NCBI GenBank assembly: GCA_049366715.1
Contig: JBMNCQ010000054.1
Location: 186,001-250,000, forward strand
Reading direction: 5' to 3'
Source: JBMNCQ01 sp049366715
GTDB lineage: Bacteria; Bacillota; Peptococcia; Peptococcales; BICA1-8
DNA length: 64,000 bases
Numbering within the stretch: the first letter of the stretch is position 1; each line of letters starts with the position of its first letter. Below, piece by piece: positions 34,100-41,846 of this stretch. Made by a program: the position numbers and the translations under genes. The notes beneath the pieces were generated by a model. That model searched no databases. It was not told where the DNA came from and worked only from the letters and a program-made list of their open reading frames with translations.

Positions 34100-34825
34100 A
34101 TGGTTAATATTTTACTTTTAGAAGATGAAGCATATACCAGAAAGTTTTTTAAACAGCTATTGCTGAATAATCCTTTAATAGCCAATGTCTATGATACGTC
34201 CAGTTGCCGGGAAGCTGTTAAACTGGCGGAGAAGCATAAGCCAGAAATTGCGATGTTGGATATTGAACTGGGGGCAGCAGAGGCTATGAATGGATTGGAA
34301 GTGGCTAAAATCATCACTAGTCTTTTACCGGAGACAATCTTTGTTTTTGTTACGGGTTATACTAAGTACGCCATTGACTCCTTTGCTGTTCACCCTTTTG
34401 ACTATATTGTAAAGCCGGTTAATAAAGAGCGCATTTCTGAGGTTATCGTTAAAATTGTCAACCGGTTGAATAATTCTGTTACCTCACAAAAGGAAAATAA
34501 GCTGACTTTAAAAAATAAGGAGGAGACGTATTTTGTTAAACCTGGGGATGTTATCTTTATTGAAAGGAACTCCAGGGATACCCTTGTTCATACAAAATAT
34601 GGTATATATATTGTCAGTGAAAACCTGAATAATTTGGAAAAGATTCTGGGAGATAACTTTTTACGGGTGCATCAGTCCTTTTTAATAAATTTGGAAAAAA
34701 TCAAAATGATCAAAAGTCTCGGTAACAGATCTTTTGATATTGAATTTTTGGAATATAATAAAAATGCATCCATGAGTAGATATAAATTTGAAGAGTTTAA
34801 AGAAAAATTCGCTCCGTTACTGTAG
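34100..34825 (+). CDS. LytTR response regulator (AgrA-like), copy 2
   Basis: 241 residues identical to copy 1 (receiver with Asp in AMLDIEL, C-terminal LytTR domain). No kinase gene accompanies it, so it must share the kinase at 28082. Flanking DNA downstream diverges from copy 1 at 34835. If both copies are expressed, regulator dosage would double and feed back on the boxes in front of both. Confidence 0.92.
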   Translation: MVNILLLEDEAYTRKFFKQLLLNNPLIANVYDTSSCREAVKLAEKHKPEIAMLDIELGAAEAMNGLEVAKIITSLLPETIFVFVTGYTKYAIDSFAVHPFDYIVKPVNKERISEVIVKIVNRLNNSVTSQKENKLTLKNKEETYFVKPGDVIFIERNSRDTLVHTKYGIYIVSENLNNLEKILGDNFLRVHQSFLINLEKIKMIKSLGNRSFDIEFLEYNKNASMSRYKFEEFKEKFAPLL

Positions 34826-34834
34826 GCGAATTTG

Positions 34835-35220
34835 GCTTTTTAAATAGAAAAAATTAAATAAAGTAGCGTGTTTATGTATTATTGTTTTACCGTTCGGGTT
34901 AATTATTCGGCTGTTTTTTAAATTTAAAATGATTGATGTCAATAACTTTTAAAAAAGTCACCCCAAAGACACGTTAATTATCGTGAGAAATGTCACCCTA
35001 GAATAAAATGGCGGCAATTAGAAGTCAAGCGAAAAGCGTCTTGACTTCTAATTGCCGCCATGCTGAAAAAAAGGCCGCGGAATGATGCGAAGAAGTAAGT
35101 TGCTGGATAATACATCCTCGGGTCAAGCAATTGTAGCATGGCGGACGGCTAAAGATTACCTTGGGAATCAAACAAAAAAGTAAGCTGTCTAACTTGTCGG
35201 CGGTAAACGCCAAAGGAAAA
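34835..35220. other. Transposon-end-like sequence between copy 2 and the ATPase remnant
   Basis: No intact gene is seen. AGTCACCCCAAAGACACGTTA and GAGAAATGTCACCCT (34958-35000) look like repeated transposon-end sites, and AAAAGTGACC recurs at 35260. A 22-bp perfect inverted repeat follows at 35008. Confidence 0.45.
35008..35061. repeat. Perfect 22-bp inverted repeat, 10-base loop
   Basis: ATGGCGGCAATTAGAAGTCA plus AG is mirrored exactly at 35040-35061 around CGAAAAGCGT. It lacks a T-tract and lies beside transposon remnants, so it is more likely a mobile-element feature than a terminator. Confidence 0.85.
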
Positions 35221-35224
35221 TTTT

Positions 35225-35830
35225 CTTTAGTATTTTAAGAATTGCTATGTCGTGATCCTCAAAAGTGACCTTTTTGATGAGTTGGTGTCAAGTAAAGAAT
35301 GGGTAGCAATCTTGTTAATCAATCTGGGTCAGCCACGGGATAACGAGGTAATGATGTATCGCAGAGTCGCTAAAGATAGTGTGATTAGCCCCGACTAGCT
35401 GCATGTGGTGGGTAATGTAGCGGGTCACTTCATCCTTAGTTAGGCTCAAGCTTGTAGTGCATCATAATGCGTTGAGAAAGGGGCTGGTTATGGTTAAGAG
35501 AAAGTCTGTCCAAAAGATGAGGTAAACCTGCAACTATAAGGATAATATGAAGTTAAAAAGAATACTAAGGTCATTTAAAAGGGTTCTTAGCCATCTGTAT
35601 CTCATCCAAGATAAATACAGGAGTAAGCTTTCTTTTCTTAAAATAAACCTTAATAGCTTGTTGAATTTGGTGAAACAACTCAACCTTACAAGCCGTAGGA
35701 TCTTCCCCTGATCCTATGGCTGATCCACCACGGTAACGTCCATTACGGTACCGATAGACAGGGATATATACTGGCTGATTTTGCAAAAATTCTTTCTTTT
35801 CGGGAGAAAGATAATGAGCAAGGGGTCAAT
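35225..35830 (-). pseudogene. ExeA/TniB-like transposition ATPase remnant
   Basis: Read on the minus strand, a frame from 35786 contains PVYIPVYRYRNGRYRGGSAI, KVELFHQIQQAI and the Walker B-like PVFILDEIQMAKNPF. After a break, a later stretch reads VTRYITHHMQLVGANHTIFS and then DSAIHHYL. Both resemble the ExeA-type AAA+ ATPases that accompany DDE transposases in many Peptococcaceae insertion elements (GANHPIFSDSAIE is typical). Several stops and frameshifts are present and no transposase remains. It is a dead insertion element. Confidence 0.7.
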
Positions 35831-35837
35831 TTAAGCA

Positions 35838-36269
35838 CTAACGTTCTTTGTTGGTGTGTTTTTTTTCAAAATCACTAGGTTGCTCCGTCTCTTTATTTTT
35901 TTCAATACAGCTAATCAATGTATAACCTAAATAAACGCCATTTAACATATAAAAAATGTCACCATGAGTTCGTAAGACTATCATTTCAACATAATAATAA
36001 AACTTAAATAATTCAGATAAGGATGAAAAATATATAAATGGATGTATTAATAATATAATTGAAAAAAAAGATTTCCTAAGTAACTTTAACCAGTGTATAT
36101 TCCAAGAACCATTATATTTTGGGAATTTCCTTAATATACCAGGCACTCCCAAATACATTCCTAGCATTACAGAAAACAATGCAAAGTATAGATAGAAATA
36201 ATCAAAAAAATTCATATTAATATATTTTAAAAGCTTAAGACCAAAGAATAATACTAAAAGGAATATCAT
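35838..36269 (-). CDS. Hypothetical integral membrane protein
   Basis: 143 residues with three or four hydrophobic segments (about 1-20, 22-42, 68-88, 105-122) and a charged C-terminus (EQPSDFEKKHTNKER). It is very AT-rich. The ATG at 36269 has only a weak upstream site (GAAGAAAT). No family is recognised. It lies directly beside the ATPase remnant and may be element cargo or an orphan. Confidence 0.5.
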   Translation of the reverse strand: MIFLLVLFFGLKLLKYINMNFFDYFYLYFALFSVMLGMYLGVPGILRKFPKYNGSWNIHWLKLLRKSFFSIILLIHPFIYFSSLSELFKFYYYVEMIVLRTHGDIFYMLNGVYLGYTLISCIEKNKETEQPSDFEKKHTNKER

Positions 36270-36661
36270 ATTATATGTAATTTCTTCAAAATATTTTCTA
36301 TATTTAATAAAAACTCACTCCCTTTCACTTAATGTAGGCTTGGAAGATTATTTATGCCTAGAGAATCCTTATCGATTATAAAATCGAGAATACAGATGAC
36401 GCAGTAAAAAACGCTGGTTTTGGCAGGCAACGCTGTGAATCAGCACTTGGATGCACAGGCTGCAGCTATGAAGATTTCTATTCTTTCGAATATTAGGCTT
36501 TTAGTTTTAAAAAATTCTTAGAAATACTGGCTTTTTTCCCATTGCTTTTTTGCAAAGAAGAATGAATAAAGCAAGTAGGAGGCGGTGGCTAATCGCCAGC
36601 CTCCTCCACCATGCATACGGTTTAAGTACACACATATTATTAACCTAATCCATTTGTGAAA
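36270..36661. other. Spacer with hairpin after the minus-strand exported protein
   Basis: No gene is seen. AGGAGGC-GG-TGGC (36577-36589) pairs with GCCA-GCCTCCT (36595-36605) in an 11-bp stem with a 2-base bulge. It lies 57 bp beyond the stop of the exported-protein gene at 36662 and is probably its terminator on the minus strand. Confidence 0.55.
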
Positions 36662-37467
36662 TTAAAGTCCCACTGAGAGCCCCCCCCTATACAATTTTAT
36701 CATAGATTGACCGTACATACTAAAACTAGTGGTGCTAGGTACTACATACTCATCACTATATGTATACAGTGTATAGGTAACTCCGATAGATGGAATACCA
36801 CTTGAAGGCACCATTTCTTGGTTTCCAAGTGTACCCTGTCCAACTTTTACACCCGAGCTATTATACCATGTACCATGTTTATTCCAGCCTATATAAGAAT
36901 TATCCCATGTTATACTAGAATCTAATTTATCCCATTTAGAAGTAATTTTTGTAAAATTATAGGCTGTTTCTATACCTACAGAAATCGTATTATAATAGAT
37001 AGTATTTCTAACTTTAGCTGTTTTGTCTGGTCCATCATCATCATAGCTTTCGTTAGGATCTTCTAATCCCAAAGTGCCTATTTCAGACATTACTCCTCCT
37101 TCGCTTTCATCAACTAAAGACACAAAGCTTATAACATCTTGTTTGTAAGTAGTGGTTATAATCTTCTTACCTTCTTTGTTTATATATTCTTTTTCTTTTA
37201 ACTTTTGAACGGTTACAAAAGTCTTAACATTTTTCTCTGTGAAATCCTTGCCATCTTTAGTCAACTTAGCTTTCTGTATTGGAACTGTAGGCCCTTCAAT
37301 AACACCTTTTTTTGCTCTCTTAATAAGCTCTTTCTGGTCTGTTATCTCTTTTGCCTCAAAAGTAATTTTGCTATTAGCCGCTTCTAATTTTTCTTTAGCG
37401 AAACCAGCACTTGTAACTAACACAGAGAGCATAAAAACCATTAACATAATCAAAGTATTTTTTTCAT
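36662..37467 (-). pseudogene. Exported protein, start region one base short at an A7 tract
   Basis: The open frame runs from 37453, but the well-placed ATG (37467-37465, behind AGGAGG at 37480-37475) reads ATG AAA AAA ATA CTT TGA and stops at once. With one more A in the A7 tract (37458-37464 on plus) it becomes MKKNTLIMLMVFMLSV followed by LVTSAGFAKE, a perfect signal peptide of a 268-residue secreted protein. The TTG at 37453 could still start a weak product. The mature part is rich in Lys, Thr and Tyr, has YNTISVGIETAYNF and a tail with GTWYNSSGVKVGQGTLG, and matches no family I recognise. A 29-bp promoter-region block is shared with the exported-protein gene at 33285. Confidence 0.65.
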
Positions 37468-37520
37468 TATTTTACCTCCTATAATTTGATTTTTAATAAA
37501 TTAGCCTCTCTTTGTGTGAC

Positions 37521-37549
37521 TACACCTTATCTAATCAAAATATGCTTGT
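37521..37549 (-). repeat. 29-bp block shared with 33491-33519
   Basis: Identical 29 bases occur in the upstream regions of both minus-strand exported-protein genes, covering the -35 box (TTGATT on minus) of the first. The 21-bp-spaced boxes of the first locus are not repeated here. Confidence 0.85.
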
Positions 37550-37761
37550 GGATGCTTATTTTTAAATGGGGAGGAATTATCCAGAAGTGTAACTTGACAA
37601 TATTCCCCGTCATCTTGTCACGCCCCTGTTACATGGTTGCTATGAAAGTATTGAAAAAGAAAAAAGAATCATCTATACTTATATTTGTAATAAATTTGCA
37701 TCATTTGATAGATTATATTCTGGTTTTACAAGTGAAGACAGATGGTCGGTAACCAGAACTT

Positions 37762-37798
37762 AAAAGCCCTTATCTGGAATAATAGGGGCTTTTATTTT
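37762..37798 (+). terminator. Terminator/attenuator before the polysaccharide operon
   Basis: AAAAGCCCTTAT and ATAGGGGCTTTT pair over 12 positions (one T-G), followed by ATTTTCC. It lies about 45 bp before the first gene. An alternative upstream pair CTGGTT (37720) / AACCAG (37751) could make this a leader with two states, but no known riboswitch class is recognised. Confidence 0.7.
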
Positions 37799-37843
37799 CC
37801 GGGAAAGCACGAGACCCTACGGGATCACACGATTTATCAAGGA

Positions 37844-39448
37844 GTGAGTACAATTCGCAAACGGGTTTCCGCATTTTTACTGGTGTGTTTTATCACCGTC
37901 AGTTTTTTTTTAACAGGTTGTTCCAGGCAGCTAACAGCCAACACGACGGTGAGTGCGCAGGATAGAACTGTGTCCGCTATTGTGAATGGATTATCTTCCT
38001 CTGCCCCTATTCCGGTGTATGGAAAAGTAACGGTCTATAATAGAGCGGTTTCTTTGGTGTTTGAAGGATCTGAGGATGAGGATGTTATGATGGAATTGGC
38101 GGACCTTTTGCAGGAACGGGGCGTTGATGCTGTAATGTTCCTTTCGGGAGCCGAAGCGATGGAGCATCCGGCTGTTGTGAGATACGTCGCAGACGCGGGT
38201 GTTGAAATTGGAAATTATACCCTTTCTGCTGAGAAAAGCATGCAGGAGAACAAAGCAACGAAGAATGCACGGCAGTTTTATCTTACCCAGCAAGCAATCT
38301 TTACAGCGGGTATGATAACGCCTTCTTATCTTCGTTGCAATGGGACTGAGTACAGTGAGGAGATTTTAAAGCTTGCGGGGTTAGCCGGTTTAAAAGCTGC
38401 GGTGGAGCCGAGCGTCTATCTCAATCACCGTAGTTTTGCAAATGAGGAACAGGCTAAAAATTATGTACGCAGCATTTCCCGCGGTTCAATTGTCTCAATT
38501 AAGCTCGGACAGGAGCTTGATGAGACGGAAATCAATACTAAGCCTGCCCAAGAGGCGGAACCTGCAGATGATCTGAAACCTACTGTGGAAGAGGAGATCT
38601 CCTCCGAGTCCGTGCAAAATGATGTGGATATTGTTGATTTGACTCATTGGGTATTGGATGCTATGGAGCTTGAAAATCTTGAGGTTGTTCCGCTGCAAAA
38701 TCTTCAGGATGCTGCGGCGCAAGGACTTCCGGAGCAGGAAGTTTCGCAGGAACTTTTGGAAAAGCTGGATGTAAGCCTTTATCCCAACCTGACTACAAAA
38801 GAGCCCTTTGGGCTTCAGGAGTCGGCGGGAGTGCCGGGTTCGTATTTTGACAAAACGGTGTTTGTCGGTGATTCTATTATGGCAGGCATCCAGAACTACG
38901 TGGAAAATCAAAGAAAAAAAGATCCGGGTTATTTCGGAACGGCGCAATTTTTGGCGGCGGGAGGGCTCAGCGTACGCAACGCATTGTGGAAAGTCAGTGA
39001 TGAGTCGCGTCATCCAAGCTATAAGGGAGAGCGTATGCTCATAGAAGACGCCATTGGCAGGATGGATGTGGAAAAGGTCTACATTATGCTGGGTATGAAC
39101 GATATTTTGCTCAGTGACGTTGATACTTATCTCGCAAACTATCAGACGCTCATTCAACTGATTTTAGAGCAGTCTCCCAATGTTAAAATTTACGTGATGT
39201 CTATTACACCCGGTACCGCTAAGGAGGGACTCCGTCCTTCCAACCGGCAAATTTTTGAGTACACTTTGGCCCTTGTGGGCTTTTGTGCCAGGTATGGATA
39301 TGAATATGTCGACGTTTCGTCTGCCATCCGCTTGGGAGATGGGTCTCTCCCCTTGGAAATGTGTTCCGATCCGGACGGTATGGGTTTTCATTTTACTGAA
39401 GAGGCTTGTGCTGTATGGGCCCGATATATATACACCCACACGGTTTAA
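37844..39448 (+). CDS. Lipoprotein with degenerate NodB domain and SGNH hydrolase domain
   Basis: About 534 residues; the start is uncertain (GTG 37844 or ATT 37853 behind AAGGAG), and the longer frame would read through a terminator. The lipobox is at FFLTGC. Residues about 60-240 resemble a polysaccharide-deacetylase fold, but the catalytic motif is degenerate (VFEGSEDED for TFDDG; IGNYT for HTxxH). After a Glu/Pro-rich linker, residues about 340-534 form an SGNH domain with VFVGDSIMAG (block I), LGMNDI (block III) and DPDGMGFHF (block V with Asp and His). The SGNH part may add or remove acetyl groups on the exported polymer. It is first in the operon. Confidence 0.8.
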   Translation: MSTIRKRVSAFLLVCFITVSFFLTGCSRQLTANTTVSAQDRTVSAIVNGLSSSAPIPVYGKVTVYNRAVSLVFEGSEDEDVMMELADLLQERGVDAVMFLSGAEAMEHPAVVRYVADAGVEIGNYTLSAEKSMQENKATKNARQFYLTQQAIFTAGMITPSYLRCNGTEYSEEILKLAGLAGLKAAVEPSVYLNHRSFANEEQAKNYVRSISRGSIVSIKLGQELDETEINTKPAQEAEPADDLKPTVEEEISSESVQNDVDIVDLTHWVLDAMELENLEVVPLQNLQDAAAQGLPEQEVSQELLEKLDVSLYPNLTTKEPFGLQESAGVPGSYFDKTVFVGDSIMAGIQNYVENQRKKDPGYFGTAQFLAAGGLSVRNALWKVSDESRHPSYKGERMLIEDAIGRMDVEKVYIMLGMNDILLSDVDTYLANYQTLIQLILEQSPNVKIYVMSITPGTAKEGLRPSNRQIFEYTLALVGFCARYGYEYVDVSSAIRLGDGSLPLEMCSDPDGMGFHFTEEACAVWARYIYTHTV

Positions 39449-39474
39449 AAGCTGATAATAAAGGGGTGCTTTTT

Positions 39475-39945
39475 ATGAAGAAAAAAATTATGGTATTTAC
39501 GGTGCTTATGGCCATGTTGTTCCTTTTTACCGCATGTGGACAAAAGAACGTCCAAGCCAACCTTTTAGATACTCTGGCGACGATGGAAGAGAAGCTTACG
39601 CTTCCGGACGGCTTGCAGGATATTACGGCATCGGACCTGGAACGGCTTTATGGCATCAGCAGCGAACAATACGTCCAGTTTGCAGGTAAAATCAGTACGG
39701 TTGGCATTTTAGGTGACGAGATCGTAATGATCGAGGCCGGCGATGAGGATGCTGCTGCATCTGTTAAAGAAAAGATGGAAGCGCGCTATCAGAGCCGTCT
39801 GAATGAAATGGACGGTTACCTACCGGATGAATATTTCAAAATTTCCAACGGCGGTGTTTACCAAAAAGGGAACTACGTTGCGTTGCTTGTAAACGAAGAA
39901 CAAGATGCCCTTGTAGAGATTTTTGAAGGGAGTTTCAACGATTAA
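39475..39945 (+). CDS. Small lipoprotein, DUF4358-like
   Basis: 156 residues from the ATG at 39475, with AAGGGGTG upstream. Lipoprotein signal MKKKIMVFTVLMAMLFLFTAC, then a short alpha/beta domain with DLERLYGISSEQYVQFAGKI and EIVMIEAGDEDAAASVKEKM, typical of DUF4358 proteins found beside acetyl-polysaccharide genes. Function is unknown; a periplasm-side scaffold for the export complex is plausible from context only. Confidence 0.7.
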   Translation: MKKKIMVFTVLMAMLFLFTACGQKNVQANLLDTLATMEEKLTLPDGLQDITASDLERLYGISSEQYVQFAGKISTVGILGDEIVMIEAGDEDAAASVKEKMEARYQSRLNEMDGYLPDEYFKISNGGVYQKGNYVALLVNEEQDALVEIFEGSFND

Positions 39946-39979
39946 GCAATCAGTCATAGAAACCACGAAGGACACTGAG

Positions 39980-41809
39980 ATGACGGAGCAGCAGGCCGGT
40001 ATCCTGACTATCCCCAAACGGGACAGGCGCCTTTTGCCCCATGTCGAAGACCCTGAGGGCATCCGCTCCAATATCGATCGCAGAGGCTCAAATAGAAAAG
40101 AGATCCATTCGCGCTTTGCTAAGTTTGAGGGGCGGCGCTATAACGCGTCTTTCCGCGTAACGGCTACCGTACCTTCTATGAAAAAAAATCATAAATTTTA
40201 TGGTCTGTGTACAGATATCTCACAAAGCGGTATGCAGGTTTTATTTTCTCAGGAAGATACGAAACGGCTGCAAGCAGAAAAAGAGGCTTGCGGAGATTTA
40301 ACCGTTATCTTTAAGTTTCGTGTACCGCCCGGAACCTTATTAGAGGGCATGGAAAAGCGCGCAAATATCAAAGGCTATTTTGTCCGTCTGGATGAAAATA
40401 CGGGTGGGATGGGCTTTAAGTTCGCCACCACATTGTATTTGCATTTTCAGAGGAGATTAGATTGGTTTCTTTTGAGCATGGCTGCGCTGTTTTTGTTTCT
40501 TGTTTCGTTTACAATCGCACTTATGCGCTATGAGAGTATTTTTTACTTGCGTTTTACAACCAGTTTAAGTGTGTATAGCATTATCGCAGCTGTGTTCTTG
40601 CTGTCACGCTATTTTTTCGGCGCATTGTACAGGCCGACGCCCGTTGATCCGAGTTTTACCCCCGGCGTAACCATTATTATCCCGTGCTTTAACGAGGAAA
40701 AGTGGATTTCACGGACTATTTTAAGCTGTGTGGATCAGGATTACCCTTTAGACCGGCTGGAAGTTATTGTAGTGGACGATTGCTCGACTGATCATTCATA
40801 CCGTGTGATTCAGGAGACGGTTGCGCTGCTCCATGGAGAATCTGAGCGGTTTAAGACCAAAGAACGGGTAAAAGCCGTTCGTCTTGAGAAAAATAAAGGC
40901 AAACGGGAAGCTCTTGCAGCCGGAATCGCCCTTTCTACTAAGGAATTTGTTACATTTGTGGATTCAGACAGCTTTTTAGAACCGGATGCAATTAAAAATC
41001 TGGTACAGCCTTTCTTTGATCCCAAGGTTCATGGGGTCTCCGGGCGTACCGATGTTGCCAACACCTTTACCAACGGACTGACCAAGATGCAGGCTGTGCG
41101 GTACTATATCGCGTTTCGGATGATGAAAGCTGCAGAGTCGTATTTTGATTCGGTTATGTGTCTGTCGGGACCTTTGTCCTGCTACCGTAAGCAGTCGGTT
41201 TTAGATAATCTTGACCGCTGGTTGAATCAGCAATTTTTAGGGTATAAAGCTACTTTCGGTGATGACCGTGCACTGACGCAGATGATTTTGAGAAAAAATC
41301 GTACGGTTTATCAGGATACAGCCATCTGCTCGACCATTGTCCCCCATACCAACAAGGTGATTCTTCGCCAGCAGATGCGTTGGAAGCGCTCATGGCTGCG
41401 TGAATCGCTGATTGCCGCTACATTTATGTGGAAGAAAGAGCCGTTTATGGCCTGCTTTTTCTATATGGGACTCATTATACCGATTCTTGCTCCTGTTATT
41501 GTGATTTATAACTTAATCTATGTGCCGATTTTTCACGAGATATTTCCTTTGACGTTTTTAATCGGCATCTTGTGTATGGCTCTTTTAATGAGTTTTATGC
41601 AGCTTTTTCTCCGGCGCAGCAGTCTGTGGCTTTACGGATTATGGTTTTGCATTTACTACGAAGCAATTTTGCTTTGGCAGATGCCCTGGGCTTGGGTGAC
41701 CTTTTGGGTTTCCACCTGGGGGACTCGTATGACACCTGCCGATGAAGCGGCGCAAGCCAGAAAAATGAACAGAAAGAAACAACGAGACCTGCATTCTTCC
41801 AAGAAGTAA
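39980..41809 (+). CDS. PilZ-GT2 polysaccharide synthase
   Basis: 609 residues from the ATG at 39980, with AAGGA seven bases upstream; a longer frame starts at TTG 39923 within the preceding gene. An N-terminal PilZ domain (about 45-150) has an Arg-rich stretch (EGRRYNASFR) and DISQSGM (the D/NxSxxG motif), so it probably binds c-di-GMP. Two membrane helices (about 162-182, 198-217) precede a processive GT2 domain with IIIPCFNEEKW, VVDDCS, VDSDS and QQMRW (the Q-x-x-R-W acceptor motif), and three more helices follow. BcsA carries PilZ at the C-terminal side; here the order is reversed. The polymer is unknown; a cellulose- or poly-GlcNAc-like beta-glycan is likely. Confidence 0.88.
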   Translation: MTEQQAGILTIPKRDRRLLPHVEDPEGIRSNIDRRGSNRKEIHSRFAKFEGRRYNASFRVTATVPSMKKNHKFYGLCTDISQSGMQVLFSQEDTKRLQAEKEACGDLTVIFKFRVPPGTLLEGMEKRANIKGYFVRLDENTGGMGFKFATTLYLHFQRRLDWFLLSMAALFLFLVSFTIALMRYESIFYLRFTTSLSVYSIIAAVFLLSRYFFGALYRPTPVDPSFTPGVTIIIPCFNEEKWISRTILSCVDQDYPLDRLEVIVVDDCSTDHSYRVIQETVALLHGESERFKTKERVKAVRLEKNKGKREALAAGIALSTKEFVTFVDSDSFLEPDAIKNLVQPFFDPKVHGVSGRTDVANTFTNGLTKMQAVRYYIAFRMMKAAESYFDSVMCLSGPLSCYRKQSVLDNLDRWLNQQFLGYKATFGDDRALTQMILRKNRTVYQDTAICSTIVPHTNKVILRQQMRWKRSWLRESLIAATFMWKKEPFMACFFYMGLIIPILAPVIVIYNLIYVPIFHEIFPLTFLIGILCMALLMSFMQLFLRRSSLWLYGLWFCIYYEAILLWQMPWAWVTFWVSTWGTRMTPADEAAQARKMNRKKQRDLHSSKK

Positions 41810-41846
41810 AGATTTTATTATAGAAATAACAGGTGGAGTTTGCTTT

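Larger units (their letters stand above)
33690..34834 (+). repeat. Direct repeat, copy 2 (1145 bp)
   Basis: Matches 29513-30657 as far as can be read. The junction joins the agr-like upstream region (to 33689) directly to the last codons of agrB, so membrane protein, kinase and most of agrB are missing. Confidence 0.93.

Noticed and set aside
37486..37752. 88-residue plus-strand frame before the polysaccharide operon
   Set aside because: It covers the divergent promoter region of the exported-protein gene and has no RBS; the composition looks non-coding.
37681..37798. Cyclic-di-GMP riboswitch before the polysaccharide operon
   Set aside because: The context (PilZ synthase) makes it attractive, but I could not find the conserved core of class I or II riboswitches; only a terminator and one alternative stem are visible.
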